Part shown: in pieces, positions 46,071 through 53,099 of the stretch
Position numbering within the stretch: the stretch's first letter is position 1
Layout: every line of letters begins with the position of its first letter
From: Chitinophaga lutea
Lineage (GTDB): Bacteria; Bacteroidota; Bacteroidia; Chitinophagales; Chitinophagaceae
Direction: 5' to 3'
Assembly: GCF_003813775.1 (NCBI RefSeq)
Contig: NZ_RPDH01000001.1
Location: forward strand, 1,674,001-1,738,000
DNA length: 64,000 nt
Made by a program: the position numbers and the translations under genes
Notes under the pieces: generated by a model
What the model was told of the DNA's origin: nothing
Database searches by the model: none
What the model saw: the letters and a program-made list of their open reading frames with translations, nothing else

Positions 46071-47477
46071 CTAATCCTCCCTGGGCCCGCTTCCATCCGC
46101 CATCCGCACGATCTTCGGGTAAAATTTACCCACCACATCCACCAGCGCGGTTTGCGCGGCCATCACTTCCTCGATGTCCTTATAAGCGCCGGGCGCTTCG
46201 TCCAGGCCACCGCCGATCAGTTTCACTTTATGCGCCGCCAGTAGTTTAGCAAGCTCGTGCCCGGTGAACGACTGCGTGGCTTTGGAACGGCTCATCTGCC
46301 GTCCCGCACCGTGACTGGCCGAATGCAGCGAAGCCGCTTCGCCCCGCCCACGCACAATGTACCCGGGCGCCGTCATGGAGCCGGGAATCACGCCCATCAC
46401 ACCTTTACCGGCCGGCGTAGCGCCTTTGCGGTGAACGATCAGTTCTTCGCCGTTGTGCACTTCCTTCCAGGCGAAGTTGTGGTGGTTTTCCACCCGCGCC
46501 AGCAACTGTCCGCCCACGGCTTTGATCAGGCGTTTATGGATCTGGTGATGACAGGCGGAAGCGTAGTCGCCGGCGAGGTTCATCGCCTGCCAGTATTCCT
46601 GCCCTTCTTCGGTATCCAGGTCCAGCCAGGCCAGGTACTGCACTTCGCGCGGCAGCTGGCAGATCTCGCGGGCGAGTTTGGTGTAGTGCCCCGCAATCTG
46701 CGCTCCCAGGCCGCGGGAACCGGAGTGGCTCAGCAAGCCCAGGTATCGGCCGGGCTCCAGGCCTTGCCATGGCTCGGCGATATCTACCAGCCCCCATTCC
46801 ACGAAGTGGTTGCCGGATCCGGACGTGCTCAGCTGGGCGGCGGCTTTGTTATGCAGGTGCTTTAACAGCCCGATCTCGTCAAAGAGCGGGTTTTCCAGCA
46901 CGGCATCTTCCAGCCGCGGTTTCCATTCTTCACCGGCGCCGAATACGGTACCGGCGATCAGCTCGCGCTTGAATACCGATGCATTCTTTTCCAGCAGGGG
47001 GGCCGGGATGTCCAGGATGCTCAGGCACATCCGGCAGCCGATGTCTACCCCCACCCCGTACGGGATAACGGCATTTTTGGTGGCCAGTACGCCCCCGATG
47101 GGCAGTCCGTACCCCTGGTGCGCGTCGGGCATCAGGGCGCCGGCGGCGGTCACGGGCAGGCGCATGGCATAATCCATCTGGCGAACGGCCCCTTCGTCGA
47201 TGAATTCGCGGCCGTAAACGCTGTACGGCAGCGGCGTTGCATTGATCGGAATTTCGATGGGCTCTTCCACGATCAGCTTTTCGGCAATGCGGCCGAGATG
47301 TTCTTCTTCTTTGTACGCTTCGGGGTGCTGCAGCACCTGCTGCAACAGTTCCAGCGCGGCTTCCTGTTTGTGGTGCTTGTAATGCTGCTCCATCACGGTA
47401 ATGGCCACGCTGATCACCGGCCCTTCGGGGTATCCTATGTTGCGGAGGTCTTTCCCCCGTAATTTTAATTTTGCCAT
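46071..47477 (-). CDS. rtcB: RNA-splicing ligase RtcB
   Basis: GTP- and Mn2+-dependent ligase that joins RNA 2',3'-cyclic-phosphate (3'-phosphate) ends to 5'-OH ends. 468 residues. Key residues visible: D145 and C148 (DIGCRMC), H224 (GSGNHFVE), H251 (SHSGSRGLG), the ENHHNF His pair near 332-333, and the guanylylated His H389 (SASHGAGR). Last gene of a leftward operon, 6 nt after the AAA ATPase. The partners RtcA, Archease, PrfH and RtcR are absent, so the companion genes here are unusual. Confidence 0.95.
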   Translation of the reverse strand: MAKLKLRGKDLRNIGYPEGPVISVAITVMEQHYKHHKQEAALELLQQVLQHPEAYKEEEHLGRIAEKLIVEEPIEIPINATPLPYSVYGREFIDEGAVRQMDYAMRLPVTAAGALMPDAHQGYGLPIGGVLATKNAVIPYGVGVDIGCRMCLSILDIPAPLLEKNASVFKRELIAGTVFGAGEEWKPRLEDAVLENPLFDEIGLLKHLHNKAAAQLSTSGSGNHFVEWGLVDIAEPWQGLEPGRYLGLLSHSGSRGLGAQIAGHYTKLAREICQLPREVQYLAWLDLDTEEGQEYWQAMNLAGDYASACHHQIHKRLIKAVGGQLLARVENHHNFAWKEVHNGEELIVHRKGATPAGKGVMGVIPGSMTAPGYIVRGRGEAASLHSASHGAGRQMSRSKATQSFTGHELAKLLAAHKVKLIGGGLDEAPGAYKDIEEVMAAQTALVDVVGKFYPKIVRMADGSGPRED

Positions 47478-47483
47478 GTTGTT

Positions 47484-48554
47484 TTACACTTGCAGTGCAG
47501 CCCGGAAACCGATCTGCACTTTTGGGATCTCAAATGATTTTTCATGCTGGTTCGCGATTTCCGCAAGGGTCATAGCCCTTGTGATAACGGTATCGAAACC
47601 CAGCTGGGCCGACAGGCGCTGTGCGCGGTCTGCAGGTAATGCTTTGAACTCGTATTGGGCTATCAGCCTGCCTTTGCGCAGCAATGCGCTGTCGATGGCG
47701 GACAGGACGCTGTTAAATGTACAAATAACCTGCACATTCAGACAGTCGGCCAGCAACCCATCGGTCAGGTTCAACAGGTTCGACACGGATGAGTTCTGGC
47801 TCAGGCCGCGGTCGGCCAGGATGTTCTCCGCATCTTCGATCACCACCACACTGTCCGGGTAGCTCATCAGCAATTCGATAAACGAAGGGCTGGTGAGCTG
47901 TTCCGCCACCAGGGGCGACAGGAACAGCACCCTTTTTTTCAGCTTGCCGATCAGGTGCCGCAGGTAGGTGGTTTTGCCCGTACCCGGTTTGCCATGCAGC
48001 AGCACCAGTCCTTTGTCTTTCCGTTTATTCAGCCGCTGATGCACCAGTTCGTCGATGGCGCGGAAGTCCGCATCGTAATACAGGTCGAGGTTGAGCTTTG
48101 CGCGTTTGATCTCCATGCTTTTCAGCCGGAGGGCGCCGCCGTCGCTCACCACCAGGTTGATCTCATGCGGTTCTTTTTTGTTCCGCATTTTAAACGGGGC
48201 GAGGAAAGCGGTCAGTTCCTGTACCAGCGCCTCATCTTCGGCGCCGTGCAGGATTTCCGCGTAATGTTCATCGAACTCGATCATCACCGGCGCATCCCGC
48301 ATGATGACGATCATCCGGTCGTAGTCGTACCGCCGGGTTTTACGGTTGTAATCCCGGTAGGTATAGATATCCTCGATGCAGCCGGCGAACGCTGTTTTCA
48401 GCTGTTCAAAGGCCTTGCGGAAGTTGAGCTGGTAAATGCTGCACACGTTCGCGGGCTTACCAAAAGACTGCAAATACAGTGCCTTGGTGTCGGTATAAAA
48501 GCCGTCGCACAGGTTCGCATGTGCCACGATTTGTTGTAGATCTTTGTTTTCCAT
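47484..48554 (-). CDS. AAA family ATPase linked to RtcB
   Basis: 356 residues from ATG 48554. N-terminal 150 residues of unknown fold, then one BCS1-like AAA module: Walker A GKPGTGKT (188-195), Walker B VVVIED (236-241), sensor-1 Asn N281 (ICTFN), and arginine finger candidates in LRKGR (293-296). A GTG at 48809 overlaps the stop of the upstream gene (GTGA) and would add 85 residues. That extra region is made of DNA repeats that do not keep frame, so I prefer the shorter form. Probably remodels an RNA or protein substrate for RtcB; function unknown. Confidence 0.82.
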   Translation of the reverse strand: MENKDLQQIVAHANLCDGFYTDTKALYLQSFGKPANVCSIYQLNFRKAFEQLKTAFAGCIEDIYTYRDYNRKTRRYDYDRMIVIMRDAPVMIEFDEHYAEILHGAEDEALVQELTAFLAPFKMRNKKEPHEINLVVSDGGALRLKSMEIKRAKLNLDLYYDADFRAIDELVHQRLNKRKDKGLVLLHGKPGTGKTTYLRHLIGKLKKRVLFLSPLVAEQLTSPSFIELLMSYPDSVVVIEDAENILADRGLSQNSSVSNLLNLTDGLLADCLNVQVICTFNSVLSAIDSALLRKGRLIAQYEFKALPADRAQRLSAQLGFDTVITRAMTLAEIANQHEKSFEIPKVQIGFRAALQV

Positions 48555-48599
48555 GCTGAGGAATTTAAGGATGGATCCGGCCCCGGGCTTTTCCCGCGG

Positions 48600-48800
48600 G
48601 CACGAACCCATCGTAGTTTGTTTTTGTGAATCCGGTTTCCAGAGAAACACGATCCCTTTGCCTGCGGGACACCGGCGTTTGTGAAGCCCGGGACAACAGC
48701 CATAGCCGCCAGCTTGCTCACATTCCCGCCGGGGTACGTGCGTTTGTGAAAGACACGAGATATCGACCGTAGCCTGTAGCTTGTTCACTTTCCATCGGGG
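48600..48800 (-). repeat. imperfect 65-nt direct repeats in the rtcB operon
   Basis: Two clear units and one diverged unit lie in the 251-base gap between the basic-protein gene and the AAA gene. Each carries, on the minus strand, GTGA(A/G)CAAGCT...GGCTA(C/T)GG...TTCACAAACGC followed by a CCCCGGCGGG-like segment. The tttgtgaa core recurs (plus strand) at 48623, 48678 and 48743. GTGAA and TTCAC can pair, so each unit might fold as a stem-loop. Spacing is not a multiple of three. Confidence 0.6.
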
Positions 48801-48805
48801 TTGAG

Positions 48806-49534
48806 TCACGTATCCCCCTCTTCAAGCTCCCGCCATTGCACCGGGGTACGCCGCAGGCGCGGCACATCGCGTTTGGTGTGATGGCGCCATGTATAACTGC
48901 GTCCCCGGAGGCGGCTCAGGGTGCCGCGCAGGGCATATCCGTCGAGGTAATTGTCGATTTCCTTCATCCGCTGTTCCAGCAGCACGCTTTCGCGGCGTAC
49001 GCGGTGGATCATGTTCGGCCGCAGCTGGAAGCACCAGGCGTCGGAAAACACGTATTCCGTTTCGAAGCGTTTGGTGTGCCCGTTCCAGTGCTCAACGGTA
49101 TGGAACTTGCGCAGTTCCCATCCGGTAAGCTCCATGCGTTTGAATGCCATGGCGGAAAAGGTGCGGAGGTGCTGCTTTCGGGGCACCTGCTTTTTCCGGC
49201 CCTTCATTCTTTTTTTCACGAGGAATTTCCGGTCGTGGTGCGTCTGCACGGTATTGATCTTCTCCAGCACCTGCCGGTAGAAGTCTGCATACCGGCTCCA
49301 GGCCACGTCTTCGCGCAGCACGAACGTACGCTTCCATCCTCTCATCAGGGGCGGGTCAAGGGCCACAAAACCAAGGTCGCGTTGTTGCCGCCACAATTCG
49401 GTGGATTCGCGGTCAAGTTTGCGTAATTGTTTTTCCCGGCCGGTCTTTACCGCGCGTTTCTTCGCCCGGGCCGGCCGTATGCGGAAGGAGAGCAAGGAGT
49501 AGCCTTCCTCCGTTGTCGTCGTATAGTCCATCAT
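48806..49534 (-). CDS. basic protein of unknown function, first gene of the rtcB operon
   Basis: 242 residues, strongly Arg/Lys-rich (about residues 23-50 and 105-125, and again at the C-terminus), without signal peptide or membrane segment. No domain recognised. Visible stretches include LWRQQRDLGFVALDPPLMRGWKR, a KKRMKGRKKQVPRKQ run, and HTVEHWNGHTKRFETEYVF. No GGQ motif, so it is not the PrfH release factor linked to RtcB elsewhere. The composition suggests nucleic-acid binding. Stop overlaps a possible GTG start for the AAA gene. Confidence 0.72.
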   Translation of the reverse strand: MMDYTTTTEEGYSLLSFRIRPARAKKRAVKTGREKQLRKLDRESTELWRQQRDLGFVALDPPLMRGWKRTFVLREDVAWSRYADFYRQVLEKINTVQTHHDRKFLVKKRMKGRKKQVPRKQHLRTFSAMAFKRMELTGWELRKFHTVEHWNGHTKRFETEYVFSDAWCFQLRPNMIHRVRRESVLLEQRMKEIDNYLDGYALRGTLSRLRGRSYTWRHHTKRDVPRLRRTPVQWRELEEGDT

Positions 49535-49641
49535 ACCTGATGTTGTAGTTCAGTGATAATACCGCCAGACGGATGTTTCTGTTGGTGTTGTATGTGGACG
49601 TATTACTTTTTCTCATTGTTGACATGTTTTAAAAAATGGGA

Positions 49642-49670
49642 TAAAAAAAGCTCCCGCCAAAAGCGGGAGC
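49642..49670 (-). terminator. rho-independent terminator of the DinB-like gene
   Basis: On the minus strand, stem GCTCCCGC/GCGGGAGC with a 5-nt loop followed by TTTTTTT. It isolates the rtcB operon from the upstream gene. Confidence 0.85.
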
Positions 49671-49703
49671 CGGGTTGACTCTTTACTTTTTTGCGTAACT
49701 CGT

Positions 49704-50270
49704 TTATACCGCCACCGCGCTGTCTTCATACTGTTCGCGCAGTTCCAGCATCTGTGCCTGGTGACGTTCTATATGTTTGGTGAGGAAGAAGATATACTGG
49801 TATATATCCAGCTTCCCCAGGTTGTTGACGGTCATCATGGTTTTAACCAGCCTGCCTTCCCCGTTTTTGAGAAGACTGAGGTTATACATGCATTGTGCAA
49901 ACTGTTGTTTGAGCAACATCCTCACTTCGTGCAGATCGCGGTCTCCGGCGGGTTCCAGGTGATCGGGGTTTACCCATCCGAACGACTTGCTGCTTACGAT
50001 TTCGATCTGCCGGAATTTTTCCTCATAATCATGCGGGGGCATGATGATCAGGCCATCGAGCTTGCGCTCCAGCGCCCTGCGGGTACTTTTATTGATGGTG
50101 AGTAAAAGGAAATAATTGGTCAGACTAATGTGCTCCAGCACTTCGCGGATATTCCACTGGTTGTCGGAGGGTTTATAATCCAGCAATGCTTCATCCTTTT
50201 GGAACCAATTGTCCAGTTCCCGGAAATTGTTGATCAGGGCCTCTCTTACGAATTGTACTACGTTTCTCAT
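49704..50270 (-). CDS. DinB/YfiT-like four-helix-bundle protein
   Basis: 188 residues from MRNVVQFV; ATG 50294 would add 8. DinB_2-type bundle: helix 1 REALINNFRELDNWF, then YKPSDNQWNIREVLEHISLTNYFLLL (first metal-type His in LEHI), and a C-terminal TKHIERHQAQM with two His. The three His positions match the metal site of DinB/bacillithiol-transferase relatives. Substrate unknown. Single-gene transcript ending in the terminator above. Confidence 0.8.
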   Translation of the reverse strand: MRNVVQFVREALINNFRELDNWFQKDEALLDYKPSDNQWNIREVLEHISLTNYFLLLTINKSTRRALERKLDGLIIMPPHDYEEKFRQIEIVSSKSFGWVNPDHLEPAGDRDLHEVRMLLKQQFAQCMYNLSLLKNGEGRLVKTMMTVNNLGKLDIYQYIFFLTKHIERHQAQMLELREQYEDSAVAV

Positions 50271-50369
50271 TGCTCTTGTTTTTGGGGCAATCACTTTTTC
50301 ACAAAAGCGTTTACCTTGTTATATATAGATGTTCATTGGTTTCATTTTCCATATGGCCTGTAAAAAATA

Positions 50370-50399
50370 AGCCCGGACCGCGTTTCAGCGGTCCGGGCT
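50370..50399 (-). terminator. minus-strand rho-independent terminator (distal)
   Basis: A 12-bp perfect stem (agcccggaccgc/gcggtccgggct) with a 6-nt loop, followed on the minus strand by TTATTTTTT. It closes the small ORF at 50426-50533. Confidence 0.85.
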
Positions 50400-50425
50400 A
50401 TTAAGAATGTTCCGTTTTTTTCCGT

Positions 50426-50533
50426 TTACATTTTAACACACCTTTCCCGCCGGTATTGTATGGCATACAACACCTCCGGCGCCTTTCGCAGGCACGGCTC
50501 TACAGACAGTGTAATGATCAAATCTTTCTTCAT
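50426..50533 (-). CDS. candidate 35-residue small protein
   Basis: The frame encodes a Met-Lys-Lys start, a short hydrophobic strand (DLIITLSVEP) and a basic C-terminus (YRRERCVKM), with two Cys. It starts 7 nt downstream of the U-tract of one terminator and ends just before another, so expression would need read-through of the first hairpin. No family recognised. Confidence 0.3.
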   Translation of the reverse strand: MKKDLIITLSVEPCLRKAPEVLYAIQYRRERCVKM

Positions 50534-50540
50534 CACTTAT

Positions 50541-50573
50541 AAAAAAAGGGCCCCGCAATTCTCTGCGGGACCC
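50541..50573 (-). terminator. minus-strand rho-independent terminator or attenuator (proximal)
   Basis: On the minus strand GGGTCCCGC pairs with GCGGGGCCC (one G-U pair) across an 8-nt loop, followed by TTTTTTT. On the plus strand the same site has a C-A mismatch, so it is strand-specific. Confidence 0.8.
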
Positions 50574-50606
50574 TCTTGTTATATCTTTGTTGGATAACTT
50601 TTTCTG

Positions 50607-50657
50607 TTAATACCAGCTATAACACGCCCGCATGGCCCCGTCCGCCTGCTTCTGCAT
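50607..50657 (-). CDS. candidate 16-residue leader peptide
   Basis: Minus-strand ATG with 16 codons (MQKQADGAMRACYSWY) ending 34 nt before the proximal hairpin. It follows a TACCTTTG box at 50724-50731. The geometry of promoter, short peptide and terminator resembles an attenuator, but the frame may also be chance. Confidence 0.22.
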   Translation of the reverse strand: MQKQADGAMRACYSWY

Positions 50658-50723
50658 GCGTCCTGCGACCTTTATCTTATATGTACAATTGCGTGACACT
50701 GTTTTTTGATTTGTTTACGAAAG

Positions 50724-50731
50724 CAAAGGTA
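50724..50731 (-). promoter_or_regulatory. putative -7 box (TACCTTTG) of a short transcript
   Basis: Exact TAnnTTTG match on the minus strand. Transcription from near 50717 to the hairpin at 50541 would give an RNA of about 175 nt. An A-rich stretch precedes the box, and no clear TTG is seen at -33. Confidence 0.4.
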
Positions 50732-50861
50732 AATTTTATTTTTTATTTTTTATCCTTCCTGTTGTTAAAAAATTGTTTCGTTCAGGAATTTTTCTTAAAT
50801 GGGGCCCGAAACAAGCCCTGGCAAAGGTTTTCAGGAGGAATCACATTCAACATATTTTGAC

Positions 50862-53090
50862 TTATGCTTTTTTCAAAAGCAATTTCTGCTGCCGGAATTC
50901 TTCAGCGGCATCCATCATTTGCAGCAGCAGCGGCCATTTGGCGGCAGGGGCAAAGGCGTTTTTGTACACTTTCCTGACCTGTACCGTGAGCTTGCCGGGG
51001 GCCGATTCCGTGGTGACGATGAAGCTCCCGCATTCATTATCAATGCTCCGGGCCAGTTTATCGGCCCCTTCCACCGTGTAACCCGCAGGAATGCTGAATT
51101 CCATTTCATACTCGAACGAACGGGCGAACGACATGTACACATCCGCTTTCCGTTCGCGCTGGGAGGGCTTGATGGCCATCTGCGACCCGATGAGGCGGCC
51201 GGCGTCCAGGATGTAGTTATTACCGGCCTTTTTGAGGTAGCCGTCAATTTTGAAGCGGGTGGTGTAGACCATTTCCGGTTCCGTATGGCGGAGGCCCATC
51301 TGCCGCACATCGAATGCATCCAGCGATTCCGGGGCTGTTTCAAACTGCTCTTTGATCTCGGCGAGGAAATGTTCTTTCTGCCCCTGCCGGGCCTTTTCAA
51401 AGGCACTGCGGTATTCTTCCGCGAGTACTTTATTGCGGCGACTGTCCGCGAACTCCTCCATAAACGACTGGGGAATGCCCAGGGCCTTCCGCTCTGATTC
51501 GTAATAATCTTCGAAAAGCAGGAGCTGCTGCTGCTGGGCGCGCTTGAAGTGGCCGGTTACGGCCGTGGTGCGGGCGATATTCAGTCGCTGCATATTCCCT
51601 TCCCCGAAGCTCAGCTGCAGGCGCTCCACCTGCTTATTCTGCCCTGCCGCGCTCTGCGGCACTTCCACCTGCCCGTTGATGACGCTTCCCTTGTAGCCGG
51701 ACACTACCGGCGCCTTCTGCCCCTCGTAGGAGCTGGGCACGTAATGCGCGTTGGAGAAAATACCGTCGGCGCTGAAATACACCGGCTTTTTCCCGTTGGT
51801 TTTCAGCATCAGGCGGTAGTCGTCCGTTTCAAACACCTCGTTCTGGGCGGGGCCGTAACGTGGGGTGACCAGTACGAAATCGGCGTCGATATCGTTTTTG
51901 ACCAGCATGTAGTTGAGGTAGCGGAGGAAATTATGTTCACTGAGGCCCCCGGTGTTACGCCTTTGGTCCACCACGATCTGATCGTCGGGCCGCACGCGGT
52001 AGAGGGCCATATAGCGGATCAGGTAGTAGATATAGGCGGCCACTTCGTCATCGGCAGCATCGCGGTTGGTGCGTTTGAAACGTTTGACATGCTCCCATAC
52101 CTCGCCGAGGAAGGGCAGGTTCTGTTTGGAGGTCAGGTCGCGGAGGGCCGCCAGTTCGGCCACACTTTCGTCGCGGGTCTTCAATGCGTTGGGATTACTG
52201 TAGATGGTGCCTTCCTTCCGCCGGCCCAGTCCTTCCCGGCGGCCGCCGATGCGCAGGTGCAGCCGCACCAGGGGAATCTGCCGGTAAGGGTTCATCCAGA
52301 GCTTCACGGGCTGCGGCGGCACGTTACGCACCAGCATGTCCAGCTCCATCATGCGGTTGGCGATCTTTTCCTTGAAGTTGGGCGCGCCGTTCATGGAGCG
52401 GTATTCCAGCACAAACACCTCTTCCCAGGCGCCTACGTGAATGGAATATTCCAGGATGGGCGGCTCGTCGCCCAGCACAAACACTTCCTCCGTATAGGCA
52501 TTGACGTGGTTGATGTCTCTTTCCGTGCGGATGAAATAGTCGATAAAATCGCCCACCTGCAAACCGGGGATAGCCAGTTTACGGGCTTTATGCCGAAAGC
52601 GGTTCACGTCCGTCACCACCGCTTCGTCCGAATAGATCTCCTTGACGCTGCCGTCCTGCTTGTACACCTTCACGCCCATGTAGGTGGTCCAGGTGTTTTT
52701 CCCGAACGGGTCGAGCACGTTCCAGGCGCCGCTGCTGCGCAGTTCGTACTGGTTGAAGGCGAATTCGGAATATTCTTCCAGCGCCGCCCTGTCGTTGATC
52801 TTTACCAGCTGGCGCGTGGTCTGGTGCAGCTCGCGGTCTTTGTCGGGGGTGGTCAGTTCGTGGTGCTTGGCCAGGATCACGGCCGATTCGTTGGCGTATT
52901 CGGCAGGCACGGTGCGGTTCTTGAACCCGGCCTTGTTCCAGCCCCATATTTCCTCTTTCACTTCCGCCAGCCGCTTTTTGTATTTCACTTCGGCCTTGAC
53001 GTCCCAGGCCTCCGCCGGCTTTTTATCCTGCGCCACCATGCCCATCACCAGCAGCAACAGGCTGATAAAAACGATTATAAAGGTTCTCAT
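50862..53090 (-). CDS. DUF3857-containing protein with a degenerate transglutaminase-like domain
   Basis: 742 residues with signal peptide (MRTFIIVFISLLLLVMGMVAQ), so exported. The N-terminal DUF3857-type beta domain covers about residues 60-270 (LEEYSEFAFNQY, GLQVGDFIDYFIRTERD). A transglutaminase-like helical part follows at about 330-420, but where relatives have GDC the sequence reads NTGGLSEHNFLRYLN (380-393), so the catalytic Cys is missing. A C-terminal beta-rich domain ends near residue 740. Lies 9 nt after the related gene at 53100 and is probably its inactive partner. Function unknown. Confidence 0.8.
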   Translation of the reverse strand: MRTFIIVFISLLLLVMGMVAQDKKPAEAWDVKAEVKYKKRLAEVKEEIWGWNKAGFKNRTVPAEYANESAVILAKHHELTTPDKDRELHQTTRQLVKINDRAALEEYSEFAFNQYELRSSGAWNVLDPFGKNTWTTYMGVKVYKQDGSVKEIYSDEAVVTDVNRFRHKARKLAIPGLQVGDFIDYFIRTERDINHVNAYTEEVFVLGDEPPILEYSIHVGAWEEVFVLEYRSMNGAPNFKEKIANRMMELDMLVRNVPPQPVKLWMNPYRQIPLVRLHLRIGGRREGLGRRKEGTIYSNPNALKTRDESVAELAALRDLTSKQNLPFLGEVWEHVKRFKRTNRDAADDEVAAYIYYLIRYMALYRVRPDDQIVVDQRRNTGGLSEHNFLRYLNYMLVKNDIDADFVLVTPRYGPAQNEVFETDDYRLMLKTNGKKPVYFSADGIFSNAHYVPSSYEGQKAPVVSGYKGSVINGQVEVPQSAAGQNKQVERLQLSFGEGNMQRLNIARTTAVTGHFKRAQQQQLLLFEDYYESERKALGIPQSFMEEFADSRRNKVLAEEYRSAFEKARQGQKEHFLAEIKEQFETAPESLDAFDVRQMGLRHTEPEMVYTTRFKIDGYLKKAGNNYILDAGRLIGSQMAIKPSQRERKADVYMSFARSFEYEMEFSIPAGYTVEGADKLARSIDNECGSFIVTTESAPGKLTVQVRKVYKNAFAPAAKWPLLLQMMDAAEEFRQQKLLLKKA

Positions 53091-53099
53091 GGATAGGTA

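Noticed and set aside
48555..48809. N-terminal extension of the AAA ATPase from GTG 48809
   Set aside because: The 4-nt overlap with the preceding stop is tempting, but the region consists of DNA repeats that shift frame between units, and ATG 48554 gives a compact protein.
49413..49625. A 70-codon frame overlapping the start of the basic-protein gene
   Set aside because: The first 35 residues look plausible (Asn/Thr-rich), but it overlaps the better-supported 242-codon gene out of frame by more than 100 nt and has no family match; a leader peptide cannot be excluded.
51549..53096. Plus-strand 515-codon frame opposite the DUF3857 gene
   Set aside because: Antisense to a protein with signal peptide and clear domain; translation is low-complexity His/Val/Gly-rich with no family features.
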